From the NCBI GenBank assembly GCA_036562385.1, contig DATCKG010000042.1:1-42258 (forward strand): 42,258 bases of DNA. Direction: 5' to 3'. Source of the DNA: DATCKG01 sp036562385. Its GTDB lineage: Bacteria; Bacillota; Sulfobacillia; Symbiobacteriales; Symbiobacteriaceae. A program made the position numbers and the translations under genes. This document shows positions 1 to 8,324 of the stretch, piece by piece (positions within the stretch are counted from its first letter, which is position 1; each line of letters starts with the position of its first letter). The notes below the pieces were generated by a model. The model was not told the origin of the DNA and did not search any database. It saw only the letters and a program-made list of their open reading frames with translations.

Positions 1-102
1 AAGGGAGTAAGGCCGCTGGCAGACTACCAGGTTGATAGGCCGGGAGTGGAAGCGGGGTGACCCGTGAAGCGGACCGGTACTAATTGGCCGAGGGCTTGAC
101 CT
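1..102 (+). rRNA. 23S rRNA, 3' end (partial)
   Basis: The sequence carries the conserved end of bacterial 23S rRNA, including GGTACTAATTGGCCGAGGG followed by CTTGACC. The gene enters from the left edge, so only its last hundred or so bases are present. CTCAA just after the end and TTTTGAG around 136-142 could pair as part of the processing stem that encloses 23S. The exact mature 3' end is uncertain by a few bases. Confidence 0.95.
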
Positions 103-150
103 CAAGAGGGAAGCTTTGCGAAGCCACTGTGCAGTTTTGAGGGTGTAAGC

Positions 151-183
151 AAAACGCCACCGCAAGAGTTGCGGTGGCGTTTT
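151..183. terminator. Bidirectional rho-independent terminator after 23S
   Basis: A perfect 13-bp inverted repeat (AAAACGCCACCGC / GCGGTGGCGTTTT) encloses a 7-base loop. It gives a T-run on both strands, so it can end both the rRNA operon and the glucokinase transcript arriving from the right. No 5S rRNA lies between the 23S end and this hairpin. Confidence 0.9.
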
Positions 184-212
184 CGCGTCTTTGCACGGTA
201 TCGCTCGTTGCA

Positions 213-1121
213 TCAGCGGGTCAGGGCCGGGATCAGCGACGCTGCCCCCACCACGCCGGCCTCCCTGCCGAACCGGGCGGGCACGATGTCAAAGGTGCCG
301 CGGATGCCGGGCATGGTCAACTCGTCCACGTAGCGCCGCAGGGGCTGGAACAGCTGGTCCCCGGCCTGGGCCACGCCGCCTCCGATGATCACCCGCTGTG
401 GGTTCATGAGGTTTACATACGTGGCGATCCCCACGGCCAGGTCCCGGATGACTCGATCCACCAGTTCCGCGGCGGCCCTGTCGCCGGCAGCCGCCTTCTC
501 GAAAAGCTCCCGGGACGTGTTGGCGATCTGCGCCTCCCGGGCCCGCCGGCCGATGTTCTTGCCGCTGGCGATGGCTTCGAAACAGCCCCGCTTGCCGCAT
601 CCGCACAGGGGCCCGTCGTCGGGCCGGAGCGGAATATGGCCGATCTCGCCGGCCATGTTGGAAGAACCGCGGTACAGCTCACCGTTGATCACGATGCCGG
701 AGCCGATGCCGGTCCCCAGGGTGAGCAGAATGAAGTGCTGCAGTCCCTTGCCCGCCCCGAAGTGCAGTTCGCCCAAGGCGTGGCAGCGGACGTCGTTATC
801 CATGTCCAGAGGCAGGCCGAACTCCTCAAACTCCCGCAGCACCGGCACGTCCCGCCACGGAATGTTCGGGGAGAAGATCACCTTTCCGGCTTGCCGGTCC
901 AGCAGACCGGGAATGCCCAACCCGATACCCACCACGGGCGTGGATCCTGCCTCTCGAAGGAGATGGGCAATGATCTCTTTGATCGCCCCCAACACATCCG
1001 GGGGCGTCAGCGAGGCCGGTGTGGGCCGGTGGATGGTGGCATGGGGATTTCCGTCCTGATCCACTAGTCCGCCGACGATATTGGTTCCGCCCAGGTCGAT
1101 TCCGATGGCGAAGCGCTCCAT
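213..1121 (-). CDS. glk: ROK-family glucokinase
   Basis: This 302-residue protein is predicted to phosphorylate glucose with ATP in the cytoplasm. It has the N-terminal phosphate-binding motif DLGGTN (9-14), the ROK active-site segment DNDVRCHALGE (108-118, catalytic Asp about 110), GEIGH with the zinc-ligand His (159-162), and the zinc knuckle CGCGKRGC (173-180). There is no N-terminal helix-turn-helix, which separates it from ROK repressors such as NagC or XylR. Its length fits the Gram-positive ROK glucokinases. The start is ATG with GAGGTGG about 7 bases upstream. It is the second gene of a two-gene unit, 13 bases after the YczE-like gene, and ends at the shared hairpin next to the rRNA operon. 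Other hexoses as substrate cannot be excluded from sequence. Confidence 0.9.
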   Translation of the reverse strand: MERFAIGIDLGGTNIVGGLVDQDGNPHATIHRPTPASLTPPDVLGAIKEIIAHLLREAGSTPVVGIGLGIPGLLDRQAGKVIFSPNIPWRDVPVLREFEEFGLPLDMDNDVRCHALGELHFGAGKGLQHFILLTLGTGIGSGIVINGELYRGSSNMAGEIGHIPLRPDDGPLCGCGKRGCFEAIASGKNIGRRAREAQIANTSRELFEKAAAGDRAAAELVDRVIRDLAVGIATYVNLMNPQRVIIGGGVAQAGDQLFQPLRRYVDELTMPGIRGTFDIVPARFGREAGVVGAASLIPALTR

Positions 1122-1134
1122 AGTGTGCCACCTC

Positions 1135-1815
1135 TCAGGAAATGACAGAGTCAGAGTTGGAAGGACGATGAGGACGGTCGGGACTAGGGCGCCTGACGAA
1201 GCCGCGCATCGCGGGCAGCCGCGCGACCCGCACCATTACGGCCATCCCGGCCTGGACGGCGGGCCCCATGCCCAGGGCCACCACCACGGTTCCCACTCCC
1301 AGCGGCCCGCCCATCTGCCACCCGGCCAGTGCGACGGTGATGTCCAGACCGTTCTTCACCACCGCGACAGGCAGTCGTAGCTTGCGGGTAAGGCCGACCA
1401 TCAGCCCGTCCCTGGGACCTGCACCCAGGCCGGCGCTGATGTACCAGGCCGTGCCGAGTCCGGCCAGCCCGAGTCCCACCCCCAGCATGGCCCAGCGCGC
1501 GGCCGTCCCGGAGGGGTCGGGCAGGGCGTTCAGAAACAACTCCGTCTCCGGCCCGACGATCAGCATGTTGAGGACCGTGCCGATGCTGGGGCGCTCTCCC
1601 AGGGGGATGTTCATCAGGATGATCGCGAGGCCCACCCCCTGAACCACCAGGCCAAAGGAACAAGAAAGCTGCCTCGCGATCCCCAGGTGAAAAATATCCC
1701 ATGGCGCCGCGCCCAGTCCGGGTCGGATCACCATGGCCAGCCCCAGGGACATGACGGTCAGTCCCACCAGGAACCAAAGAAGCTGCAGGATGAAAGTCCG
1801 CGTTGCTGCTGCCAT
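1135..1815 (-). CDS. YczE/YyaS/YitT-family membrane protein
   Basis: This 226-residue protein is largely hydrophobic, with about five predicted membrane segments in its first 190 residues and a basic, proline-rich tail. It contains the paired small-residue motif typical of the YczE group: GLGAAPWD near residue 33 and the echo GLGAGPRDG near residue 130. These mark an internal duplication. Members are integral membrane proteins of unknown biochemical function, and B. subtilis YczE lies beside the surfactin locus. It heads the unit with glucokinase, so a link to sugar handling is possible but unproved. ATG start; a weak GGAG lies about 9 bases upstream. Confidence 0.75.
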   Translation of the reverse strand: MAAATRTFILQLLWFLVGLTVMSLGLAMVIRPGLGAAPWDIFHLGIARQLSCSFGLVVQGVGLAIILMNIPLGERPSIGTVLNMLIVGPETELFLNALPDPSGTAARWAMLGVGLGLAGLGTAWYISAGLGAGPRDGLMVGLTRKLRLPVAVVKNGLDITVALAGWQMGGPLGVGTVVVALGMGPAVQAGMAVMVRVARLPAMRGFVRRPSPDRPHRPSNSDSVIS

Positions 1816-1931
1816 GTGGTGCCGTCTCCGTTCTTGCTGCAGTGCGTGCTCTCATTTCGCTGTCGGGCTTCTGTCTTCCTTTTTTCGGCCGACAGGAGAG
1901 GGGGCCGTCGCCTTGCCGGAGCGGTGCAATG

Positions 1932-1960
1932 TTGTGCTATGTTTACTTGCTTGATATACT
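1932..1960 (+). promoter_or_regulatory. Sigma-A promoter of the glycerol/polyol operon
   Basis: TTGTGC (1932-1937), a 17-base spacer and TATACT (1955-1960) lie 68 bases before the first gene. Just downstream, TTGCAACATCACGCAA (1971-1986) has TTGC/GCAA ends, and ATGTTG (about 1929-1934) mirrors CAACAT (about 1974-1979) across the -10. These are plausible operator halves for the DeoR-family regulator encoded in the operon; that is inference. Confidence 0.7.
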
Positions 1961-2027
1961 GACTATAGATTTGCAACATCACGCAACAAAACGCCACACG
2001 CAAGCGCACCGGATGGGAGGCATCAAC

Positions 2028-3437
2028 ATGGCGGACCGTGTTCCCACCTTCGATGTGGCGGTGGTAGGCGGCGGCATCGTCGGCTGTGCCATTGCCCATC
2101 GCCTTTCCCGGCACACCCGCTCGCTGGTGCTGCTGGAACGGGCCCCTGATGTCTGCGAAGGGACCAGCAAGGCCAACAGCGGCATCGTCCATACCGGTTT
2201 TGATGCAAAGCCAGGCACCCTGGAAGCCAGGCTCCTGGGCGTCGCCCGGCGGCTCTGGCCGACTTTGGCCGAGGAACTGGGGATCCCCCTGATTCGGACG
2301 GGCGCCGTCATGGTGGCCCGCAGCCCTGCGGACATGGACTACATCCAGAACACGCTGGTGCCCGGCGCCGCCGCCAACGGCGTGGAAGTACGGGTGCTGA
2401 CCCGGGAGGAAGTGCTGCAGCTCGCTCCCCACGTGACGGACCGTGCAGTGGGAGGCCTGCACATTCCCGGGGAAAGCCTCACCGATCCCTTCTGGGCCAC
2501 CCGGGCCTTTGCCGAGGCGGCAGCCCGCAACGGAGCCGAGATCTGGACGGAGAACGGTGCGGAGGCCATGGAGATCGTGGACGGCGGTACGGCCATCCGC
2601 ATCCGCACCACCGGGGGTCGGGAACTGAAGGCCAGGAAGGTGATCAACGCCGCCGGGCTGTGGTCCGATGAGGTGGCGAGGCTGATTGGCGATACCTCCT
2701 TCCGGCTGACTCCCCGGAAGGGCCAGTTTCTCCTCAGCGAGGACGACCTGGGGATTCAGGTGATCACGCTCCCTGTGCCCAATCCCAAGTCGAAGGGCAT
2801 TCTGGTGACTCCTCTGGCCATCGGCGGGCTGCTGATGGGACCCACGGCTGAGGATCAGGAGGACAAGACGGATTTTGCGACCACCCGGGAGGGGCTGGCC
2901 CGGGTGTTGGAAGAGACATCGCAGTTGGTCCCGGCGGTGGCCAAGGTGAAGCCGGTGAGGGCCTTTGCCGGCCTCCGGGCGGTCTATGCCGGGGGCGACT
3001 ACATCATCCGGCCTTCGGAAGTGACGCCGCTGATGCTGCATGTGGCAGGGATCCGCTCCACCGGCGTCTCCGCATCTCCGGGGATTGCCGCCTACGTGGC
3101 GGAACTGCTGCAGAAAGAGGGGTTTTTGCCGCCGGAGCGCACGGACCTGCCGCCCCGTCCGGAATGGGCGGCGGAAGAGGGCTCCAGCGAGGTGGTCTGC
3201 CTGTGCCGGAACATCACCCGCGGGGAGATCGAACGGGCACTGTCCGGCCCCATTCCGATCCGCAGCCTGGATGCCGTCAAGCGCCGCACCGGCGCCATGT
3301 TGGGGGAGTGCCAGGGCAACCAGTGCATGGTGCGCATCATGCAGATCATGACCGAAAAGCTTGGGATCAAGCCCACCGAGATCATCAAGCACGCCGCCGG
3401 CTCCTATGTGGCCGTGGCGCCCGGGGAGGAACGCTGA
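2028..3437 (+). CDS. GlpA-like FAD-dependent glycerol-3-phosphate dehydrogenase with BFD-type [2Fe-2S] domain
   Basis: This 469-residue flavoprotein is predicted to oxidise glycerol 3-phosphate (or a related 2-hydroxy substrate) and pass electrons to a partner. It begins with a Rossmann FAD motif, GGGIVG (14-19), followed by a DAO-fold body. It ends with a Fer2_BFD domain whose cysteines are C391, C393, C428 and C433. This architecture is found in the anaerobic GlpA family. The frame is open further upstream, but ATG 2028 is chosen because GGGAGG lies 7 bases before it and the FAD motif then sits at the usual depth. It is first in the operon, one base ahead of the GlpB-like gene, and shares the operon with a glycerol-kinase-like gene. 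Substrate is inferred from context; L-2-hydroxyglutarate-oxidase-like relatives exist. Confidence 0.8.
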   Translation: MADRVPTFDVAVVGGGIVGCAIAHRLSRHTRSLVLLERAPDVCEGTSKANSGIVHTGFDAKPGTLEARLLGVARRLWPTLAEELGIPLIRTGAVMVARSPADMDYIQNTLVPGAAANGVEVRVLTREEVLQLAPHVTDRAVGGLHIPGESLTDPFWATRAFAEAAARNGAEIWTENGAEAMEIVDGGTAIRIRTTGGRELKARKVINAAGLWSDEVARLIGDTSFRLTPRKGQFLLSEDDLGIQVITLPVPNPKSKGILVTPLAIGGLLMGPTAEDQEDKTDFATTREGLARVLEETSQLVPAVAKVKPVRAFAGLRAVYAGGDYIIRPSEVTPLMLHVAGIRSTGVSASPGIAAYVAELLQKEGFLPPERTDLPPRPEWAAEEGSSEVVCLCRNITRGEIERALSGPIPIRSLDAVKRRTGAMLGECQGNQCMVRIMQIMTEKLGIKPTEIIKHAAGSYVAVAPGEER

Positions 3438-3438
3438 G

Positions 3439-4446
3439 ATGACCGTCTATGCCGCTCTGGTGATCGGATACGGCCGCGCCGGCCGTGCTGCCCTCTCTGT
3501 CCTCCAGGAAAGCGGCCTGGGGCCGCTGCTGTGCGTGGAGCGCCGCGCACCGGAGCCCGGGGCCCCGCCGGAGGTGCGCTGGGATACCACCGCGGTGGGC
3601 GTGTTGCCGGGATTTCCGGGTGAGCCCCATTCGGTGATGCTGCGTTCCGCCGGCGGCCAGGAGGTGGTACAGGCGCAGCGGGTCCTGATCTGCACCGGTG
3701 GCCATGAGGTGCCCCGGGAGGGCCTCGGCATCCCCGGCACCCGCCCCAGCGGGATCATGACCGGTGTCATGGCCGAGGAACTGATGGCCATGGGGCTGCT
3801 GCCCGGCTATCGGGTGGTTCTTTACGGCCAGGGCACCCGCGCCCGCCGGGTGGCGGACCGACTCCGGCAGATGGGGGGCCGTCTGGTGGCTGAACTGGAC
3901 CCGGTGACCACCGAACTGGTCCGTGTGGAGGGCTTCCCCAGGCTGCAGCGGGTTTGGGTGGCACGCCGCTCCCACGGTGCGGAAGGCGGCGCCGGTGAGG
4001 AGACCGGCATCGACTGTGACACCCTGGTCATTTCCGCTCAGTTGCAGCCCGGCGTTCACCTGCTGAAGGGCACTGGCGTGATCCTGGATGAGTACACCCG
4101 GGGCCCGCAAGTGGATCCCTGGGGGCGGACAAGCCTGCCTGGCGTCTGGGCGGCAGGCACCTGCGTGGCGCCCCTGCTGGAGGGCGAGTTTTCCGCCGAA
4201 CTGGGGTGCACGGCTGCCGGTGCCATGGTGCGGGAACCGGCGGCGATCAGCCGCCCGGTGCGGCTTGTGCCGGGGAAGGGGCTGCGCTGGGTGGTGCCGC
4301 ACTTGGCCGATGCTGGCGCCACGGAGCCCCTGCGGGTCTATGCGTGCACCGGCCGAGGGGAGGCCGTCACGGTGACGATTCCGGCCGGCGCCCTGCAAGA
4401 CCGGGATACCTACGTTGTCGAGGCGGAGGAGGTGAATCGGGGGTGA
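3439..4446 (+). CDS. GlpB-like FAD/NAD(P)-binding oxidoreductase
   Basis: A 335-residue pyridine-nucleotide-disulfide-oxidoreductase-fold protein. The N-terminal dinucleotide motif is GYGRAG (about 9-14), and a second nucleotide-binding segment follows VVLYGQGTRARR. No redox-active CxxxxC pair is seen, so it is not a disulfide reductase. A C-terminal domain follows the segment RWVVPHLADAG. Fused GlpA-BFD proteins in Firmicutes are often followed by exactly such a second flavoprotein, which is thought to carry electrons away from the dehydrogenase. The gene starts at ATG with GGAGGA upstream, one base after the previous stop, and its last four bases overlap the next start. No GlpC-type membrane iron-sulfur subunit follows, so the final acceptor is unclear. 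Confidence 0.7.
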   Translation: MTVYAALVIGYGRAGRAALSVLQESGLGPLLCVERRAPEPGAPPEVRWDTTAVGVLPGFPGEPHSVMLRSAGGQEVVQAQRVLICTGGHEVPREGLGIPGTRPSGIMTGVMAEELMAMGLLPGYRVVLYGQGTRARRVADRLRQMGGRLVAELDPVTTELVRVEGFPRLQRVWVARRSHGAEGGAGEETGIDCDTLVISAQLQPGVHLLKGTGVILDEYTRGPQVDPWGRTSLPGVWAAGTCVAPLLEGEFSAELGCTAAGAMVREPAAISRPVRLVPGKGLRWVVPHLADAGATEPLRVYACTGRGEAVTVTIPAGALQDRDTYVVEAEEVNRG

Positions 4447-4886
4447 GGCTGCAGGACCGCTTTGAGGTGCCGGCCGGACTGTCCGAGCTCTGGGCGGCCT
4501 TTCAGAATCCGGCCGAACTGGCCGGTTGTATACCCGGAGTGGAGCAGGTGACCATGACCGACCCGGAGCACTTCACCGCGACGATGACGGTGAAACTTCC
4601 CTTCATGAGCCTTACCAGCCGCGTGCAAGGATCGATTCGGATGGAGGAGGCCCAGCACCGGATCCATGTGGATCTGACCGGCCAACCCCTGGCCTTTGCC
4701 GGGGCTTTCCGAGCCCGCCTTTCGGCACAGCTTCAGGCCGTATCGGCCTCGGTCACGCAGGTGGCCTACGACATGGACCTGCAGATGGCCGGCCGTCTGG
4801 CCAGCCTGGGCGAGCCCCTGATCCGGTCTACCGCCGTCAAGCTCAGTCAAGCCTTTGCCGAAAACCTGCAGGAGCGATTTCGGTGA
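4443..4886 (+). CDS. CoxG-like SRPBCC-domain protein
   Basis: A 147-residue single-domain protein resembling carbon monoxide dehydrogenase subunit G (CoxG) of the SRPBCC/START-like fold. Characteristic features are the opening FEVPAGLSELWAAFQNPAEL, the segment LAGCIPGVEQV, a central run of beta strands, and a long C-terminal amphipathic helix. In Oligotropha, CoxG helps attach CO dehydrogenase to the membrane. Here no molybdenum hydroxylase genes are nearby. Because it is translationally coupled to the GlpB-like gene (GTG overlaps TGA by four bases), an accessory role tethering or delivering this flavoprotein complex to the membrane is a reasonable inference. Nothing in the sequence shows a ligand. 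Confidence 0.75.
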   Translation: MRLQDRFEVPAGLSELWAAFQNPAELAGCIPGVEQVTMTDPEHFTATMTVKLPFMSLTSRVQGSIRMEEAQHRIHVDLTGQPLAFAGAFRARLSAQLQAVSASVTQVAYDMDLQMAGRLASLGEPLIRSTAVKLSQAFAENLQERFR

Positions 4887-4900
4887 GCGGAGAGAAGCCC

Positions 4901-5698
4901 ATGTTCCCGGAACAGCGGCTGAATGAACTGCTGGCCCTTTTGCGGGAGCGCGGGGTGGTGCGGATTGCCGAGATGGCCCGCCACTTTTCGGTCTCCCGGG
5001 AGACCATCCGGCGGGATCTGGCCGAACTGGAGGAACGGGGGCTCGTCCGCAAGGTCCACGGCGGCGCCGTGTTGGCCGGCCCCCGATCGCAGGAGCCGCC
5101 CTATGCCACCCGCATGGTCTCCATGGTGGAAGAAAAGCGCCGGATCGGGGAAGCCGCCGCGGCTCTGGTCCGGGACGGGGAGAGCCTGCTGCTGGATCTC
5201 GGCACCACAACCCTGGAGGTGGCGCGCCACCTGCGGGGCCGCAGGGGGCTGACCGTCATCACCAATTCGGTCCCTGCCGCCCTGACCCTGGTGGAGGAGC
5301 CGGGGGTAGAGGTCTTTCTGACCGGCGGACGCTTGCGGGGCGGTGACCATTCCCTTTCCGGTTCCTGGGCCCTGCGCTCCATTGGCGAGGTCTTCGTGGA
5401 CAAGGCGATTGTGGGCGCCGGCGGTCTGACGCTGGAGCACGGCGTCACCGATTACCACATGGAGGAGGCCGCCACCCGGCGGGCCATGATCCAGAAAGCC
5501 CGGGAAGTGATCGTGGTGGCGGACTCTTCCAAGTTCGGGGTGACGGCGCTGGCGGCCGTCATGCCGGTGACCGCGATTGATCACTTGGTAACCGACGCCG
5601 GAGCGCCCCCGGAGGTCCTGCGGGAACTGGAGAAGGCTGGCGTCAGGGTGACCGTGGTTCCTGTACCTGGAAGGGACGCAGACGACGCAGAACCGTAG
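4901..5698 (+). CDS. DeoR-family transcriptional regulator
   Basis: A 265-residue regulator with an N-terminal winged helix-turn-helix. The recognition helix lies in the signature FSVSRETIRRDLAELEERG (about 27-45). The C-terminal DeoR sugar-phosphate sensor domain contains LDLGTTTLEVARHL and ADSSKFG. Such proteins usually repress carbohydrate operons and release DNA on binding a phosphorylated intermediate. Its position inside the glycerol/polyol operon suggests autoregulation of that operon with glycerol 3-phosphate or a related phosphate as effector, as for GlpR; this is inference. An in-frame GTG at 4883, overlapping the previous stop and with AGGAG upstream, is an equally possible start and would add six residues. 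Confidence 0.88.
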   Translation: MFPEQRLNELLALLRERGVVRIAEMARHFSVSRETIRRDLAELEERGLVRKVHGGAVLAGPRSQEPPYATRMVSMVEEKRRIGEAAAALVRDGESLLLDLGTTTLEVARHLRGRRGLTVITNSVPAALTLVEEPGVEVFLTGGRLRGGDHSLSGSWALRSIGEVFVDKAIVGAGGLTLEHGVTDYHMEEAATRRAMIQKAREVIVVADSSKFGVTALAAVMPVTAIDHLVTDAGAPPEVLRELEKAGVRVTVVPVPGRDADDAEP

Positions 5699-5740
5699 CA
5701 GCAACCACCTACCCAACTTGTTCGGGGAGAGGACAGAGTC

Positions 5741-7228
5741 ATGACCAAGGAAATCATCCTGGCCATTGACCAGGGTACCACCGGGACCAAGGTCCTGGCG
5801 CTGGACCGAATGGCCCGGGTGGTGGGACAGGGATTTCGGGAGCACACGCAGCATTATCCGCAGCCCGGGTGGGTTGAGCACGATCCGGAGGAAATCTGGC
5901 AGATGGTGAAAGCCGCGGCTGCCGACGCCCTCCGGGATGCCGGAGCGTCCCCGGCCGATGTCGCGGGGGTGGGCCATGACAACCAGGGCGAGACGGTGAT
6001 GATCTGGGACGCGGAAACGGGCCGTCCCCTGTACAACGCGGTGGTCTGGCAGTGCCGCCGGACCGCGGCGATGGCGGAGGCCTGGGCCCGGGACCGGGAC
6101 TGGTCCCAGCGGGTGTTGGCGAAAACCGGCTTGCGCATCGATCCCTATTTCTCGGCCACCAAGATCCGCTGGCTGCTGGACCATGTTCCGGCGGCGCAGG
6201 AGGCGATGCGGGCCGGCCGGTTGCGCATCGGCACCCTGGACACGTGGCTCTTCTGGTGTCTGTCGGGGGGCAAAGCCTTTGTGACCGATCCGTCCACAGC
6301 CGCCCGCACGCTCCTGTTTAACATCCACACCGGTACGTGGGATCAGGAGATCCTGGACTACCTCCAGATCCCCCGGGAGGCCTTGCCGGAGGTCCGGCCG
6401 ACCATCGGGCACTTCTGCGACACCGATCCGGATGCCTTTCTGGGCATCCAGGCACCGGTGGTGGCTAGCCTGGTGGATCAGCCCGCCGCCCTGTACGGCC
6501 ACCTCTGCCTGGATCCGGGCGGGGTGAAGTGCACCTACGGCACCGGCTGCTTCATGTACATGAACACCGGTTCGGTGCCTGTCGCATCCCGCGCGGGCCT
6601 TCTGACCACCGTGGTCTGGGACAAGGGACAGGGACCCACCTACGCGCTGGACGGAGGGGTCTACACGGCCGGGACGGCCATGAAGTGGCTGCAGAAGGTG
6701 GGGCTGCTTCAGACCGCCGAAGAGAGTGCGGAGTTGGCCCTGTCCATTCCATCCACCGAGGTGATCTTTGTGCCGGCCCTTACCGGGATGGCCGCGCCGT
6801 ACTGGGATTCCGATGCCCGGGGGGCCTTCGTGGGCATCTCCGCGGGGGCCGGGCGGGCGGACCTGGTTCGGGCTGTGCTGGAGGGTGTGGCCCACCGGGT
6901 GGCCGACGTGGCTGAAACCATGGGCCAGGAGTTGGGGGCTCCCCTTTCCTACCTGCGGGTGGACGGCGGGATGACCCGCAATCCGTTCCTGATGCAGTTC
7001 CAGGCGGATATTCTGGGGGTGCCGGTGGAGGTGTGCAACTTTCCCGACCTGACGTGTCTGGGTACGGGGTTCCTCACCGGCGAGGCCCTGGGCTGGTGGA
7101 GCCCGGCGGACCTGGAGACCAGGAGGCCCTCTGTCCAGACCTACTATCCAAAGCAGTCGGCCGAGTGGCGGCAGGCCCAGCGGGAAAAGTGGCGCACCGC
7201 TGTGGCCGCGGTCCGGACCATCCGCTGA
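5741..7228 (+). CDS. glpK: FGGY-family kinase of the glycerol kinase (GlpK) subfamily
   Basis: This 495-residue protein has the length and motif order of glycerol kinase: AIDQGTTGTK (8-17, Asp10), WQCRRT (103-108), PYFSATK (135-141), SLVDQPAALYG (substrate Asp), YGTGCFM (ADP/glycerol loop), and LRVDGGMTRNPFLMQFQ near the C-terminus. It would convert glycerol and ATP to glycerol 3-phosphate for the GlpA-like dehydrogenase encoded upstream. One key residue differs: the usual NQRE motif reads N81-Q82-G83-E84, so Arg83, which contacts glycerol in the E. coli enzyme, is Gly. Other ligands (Glu84, Trp103, the Tyr of PYF, the Asp of VDQ, the Phe of GCF) are kept. A related polyol is therefore possible. 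No glycerol facilitator gene is present. The start is ATG with GGGGAGAGGA upstream, and a hairpin follows the gene. Confidence 0.85.
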   Translation: MTKEIILAIDQGTTGTKVLALDRMARVVGQGFREHTQHYPQPGWVEHDPEEIWQMVKAAAADALRDAGASPADVAGVGHDNQGETVMIWDAETGRPLYNAVVWQCRRTAAMAEAWARDRDWSQRVLAKTGLRIDPYFSATKIRWLLDHVPAAQEAMRAGRLRIGTLDTWLFWCLSGGKAFVTDPSTAARTLLFNIHTGTWDQEILDYLQIPREALPEVRPTIGHFCDTDPDAFLGIQAPVVASLVDQPAALYGHLCLDPGGVKCTYGTGCFMYMNTGSVPVASRAGLLTTVVWDKGQGPTYALDGGVYTAGTAMKWLQKVGLLQTAEESAELALSIPSTEVIFVPALTGMAAPYWDSDARGAFVGISAGAGRADLVRAVLEGVAHRVADVAETMGQELGAPLSYLRVDGGMTRNPFLMQFQADILGVPVEVCNFPDLTCLGTGFLTGEALGWWSPADLETRRPSVQTYYPKQSAEWRQAQREKWRTAVAAVRTIR

Positions 7229-7243
7229 GAGAACCGCTGTGGA

Positions 7244-7279
7244 GCCGCCTTCCGCCCCATGGCCGGGGCGGAAGGTGGC
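7244..7279 (+). terminator. Terminator-like hairpin after glpK
   Basis: A 15-bp stem with one G-U pair (GCCGCCTTCCGCCCC / GGGGCGGAAGGTGGC) encloses a 6-base loop 16 bases after the glpK stop. The following T-run is poor (TTCCTGCGT), so termination may be partial. Confidence 0.6.
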
Positions 7280-7464
7280 TTCCTGCGTCCGGACACCGAG
7301 TATCCGCAGCGAAAGGGACAGGCGGTCCGGAGGCGAATGCTATGGAGGACCGGCGCCGATCCCCGGTGCTGCACGGCGGCAACGGGGGGAACGCCAAGGC
7401 TTCGGAGGATGGGCATCCGGCTACGCACCGGCATAGGGTGAGCCGGAAGAGGGGGTACGGATCG

Positions 7465-8241
7465 TTGTACGAAGATCTCGAACAGGTGCTTCTGGAAGCT
7501 GTCCGCGCCGGCGGCGACTACATCCGGAAGCACAGCGGTGACCGTGCCAGCGTGCAGTTCAAGACGTCGTGGGCCGATCTGGTCACCGAGGTGGATAAGG
7601 CGGTGGAACAGCAGATCCGCTCGCTGATCCGGAACCGTTTCCCCGACCACGGCTTCCTGGGCGAGGAGGGCGGCGGCGACTGGGACCGGGAGTACACCTG
7701 GGTCTTGGATCCGGTGGACGGCACCACCAACTTTGCCCATACGCTGCCCAACTACGTCTGCTCCCTGGCCTGCTACCGGGGCCAGGACCCCATCGTGGCC
7801 GCCGTCTATGATCCCAACCGGGATGAACTCTTCTGGGCCCGCAAGGGGTGCGGTGCCTACCTCAACGGCACCCGGATTCATGTGGACAGGGCCAGGCATC
7901 TGCACGAGTGTCTGATCTGCACCAACCTCATGTGGGACCTGCGGGAGGACCGGTTTCACCGGCTGCCGCAGCTTCAGGAACTGGGGAAGCACGTCCGGGG
8001 GATCCGCTCCCTGGGGGCGGCGGCCCTGGAGATCGCCTACGTCGCCTGCGGGCGGGTGAGCGCTTTCATCCAGTACCAGCTTTCCCCCTGGGACTATGGA
8101 GCCGGCGCCCTGTTGGTGACAGAGGCCGGCGGTACCATCACCCGTATGGACGGCTCCCCGCTGGATGTGCGACAACCCGGTTCCGTCCTGGCCACCAACG
8201 GTCTCATCCACGAGGAGATCATGAGGTATCTGCGGGCCTGA
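7465..8241 (+). CDS. Inositol monophosphatase-family protein (SuhB/FBPase-like)
   Basis: A 258-residue Mg2+-dependent phosphatase of the inositol monophosphatase superfamily. It shows all metal-binding motifs: GEEGG (first metal Glu), VLDPVDGTTNFAH (Asp-Pro-Val-Asp-Gly-Thr signature) and SPWDYGAGALLVTEAGG near the C-terminus. Substrates in this family include inositol 1-phosphate, fructose 1,6-bisphosphate, histidinol phosphate and PAP; the sequence does not separate them. It lies next to a gluconeogenic-type GAPDH gene. Start choice is uncertain: TTG 7465 has GGAAGAGGGGG about 9-10 bases upstream and places the first helix as usual; GTG 7438 in the same frame would add nine residues but has a poor ribosome binding site. 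Confidence 0.82.
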   Translation: MYEDLEQVLLEAVRAGGDYIRKHSGDRASVQFKTSWADLVTEVDKAVEQQIRSLIRNRFPDHGFLGEEGGGDWDREYTWVLDPVDGTTNFAHTLPNYVCSLACYRGQDPIVAAVYDPNRDELFWARKGCGAYLNGTRIHVDRARHLHECLICTNLMWDLREDRFHRLPQLQELGKHVRGIRSLGAAALEIAYVACGRVSAFIQYQLSPWDYGAGALLVTEAGGTITRMDGSPLDVRQPGSVLATNGLIHEEIMRYLRA

Positions 8242-8270
8242 CCGGAACAGATGCGCTCTTTATACAAGAA

Positions 8271-8303
8271 TTCGCCCCGGCTGCATGCAGCAGCCGGGGC
8301 GAA
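8271..8303. terminator. Bidirectional terminator between the phosphatase and gap genes
   Basis: A perfect 14-bp stem (TTCGCCCCGGCTGC / GCAGCCGGGGCGAA) with a 5-base loop lies between two convergent genes, 30 bases after one stop and 22 bases from the other. Confidence 0.8.
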
Positions 8304-8324
8304 CCGTCTTCGCCGGCCGGTGGC

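Noticed and set aside
1758..3392. Very long open frames opposite the glp genes (also 4847-6895 minus)
   Set aside because: High GC content removes stop codons on the opposite strand. The plus-strand genes have clear family motifs and ribosome binding sites.
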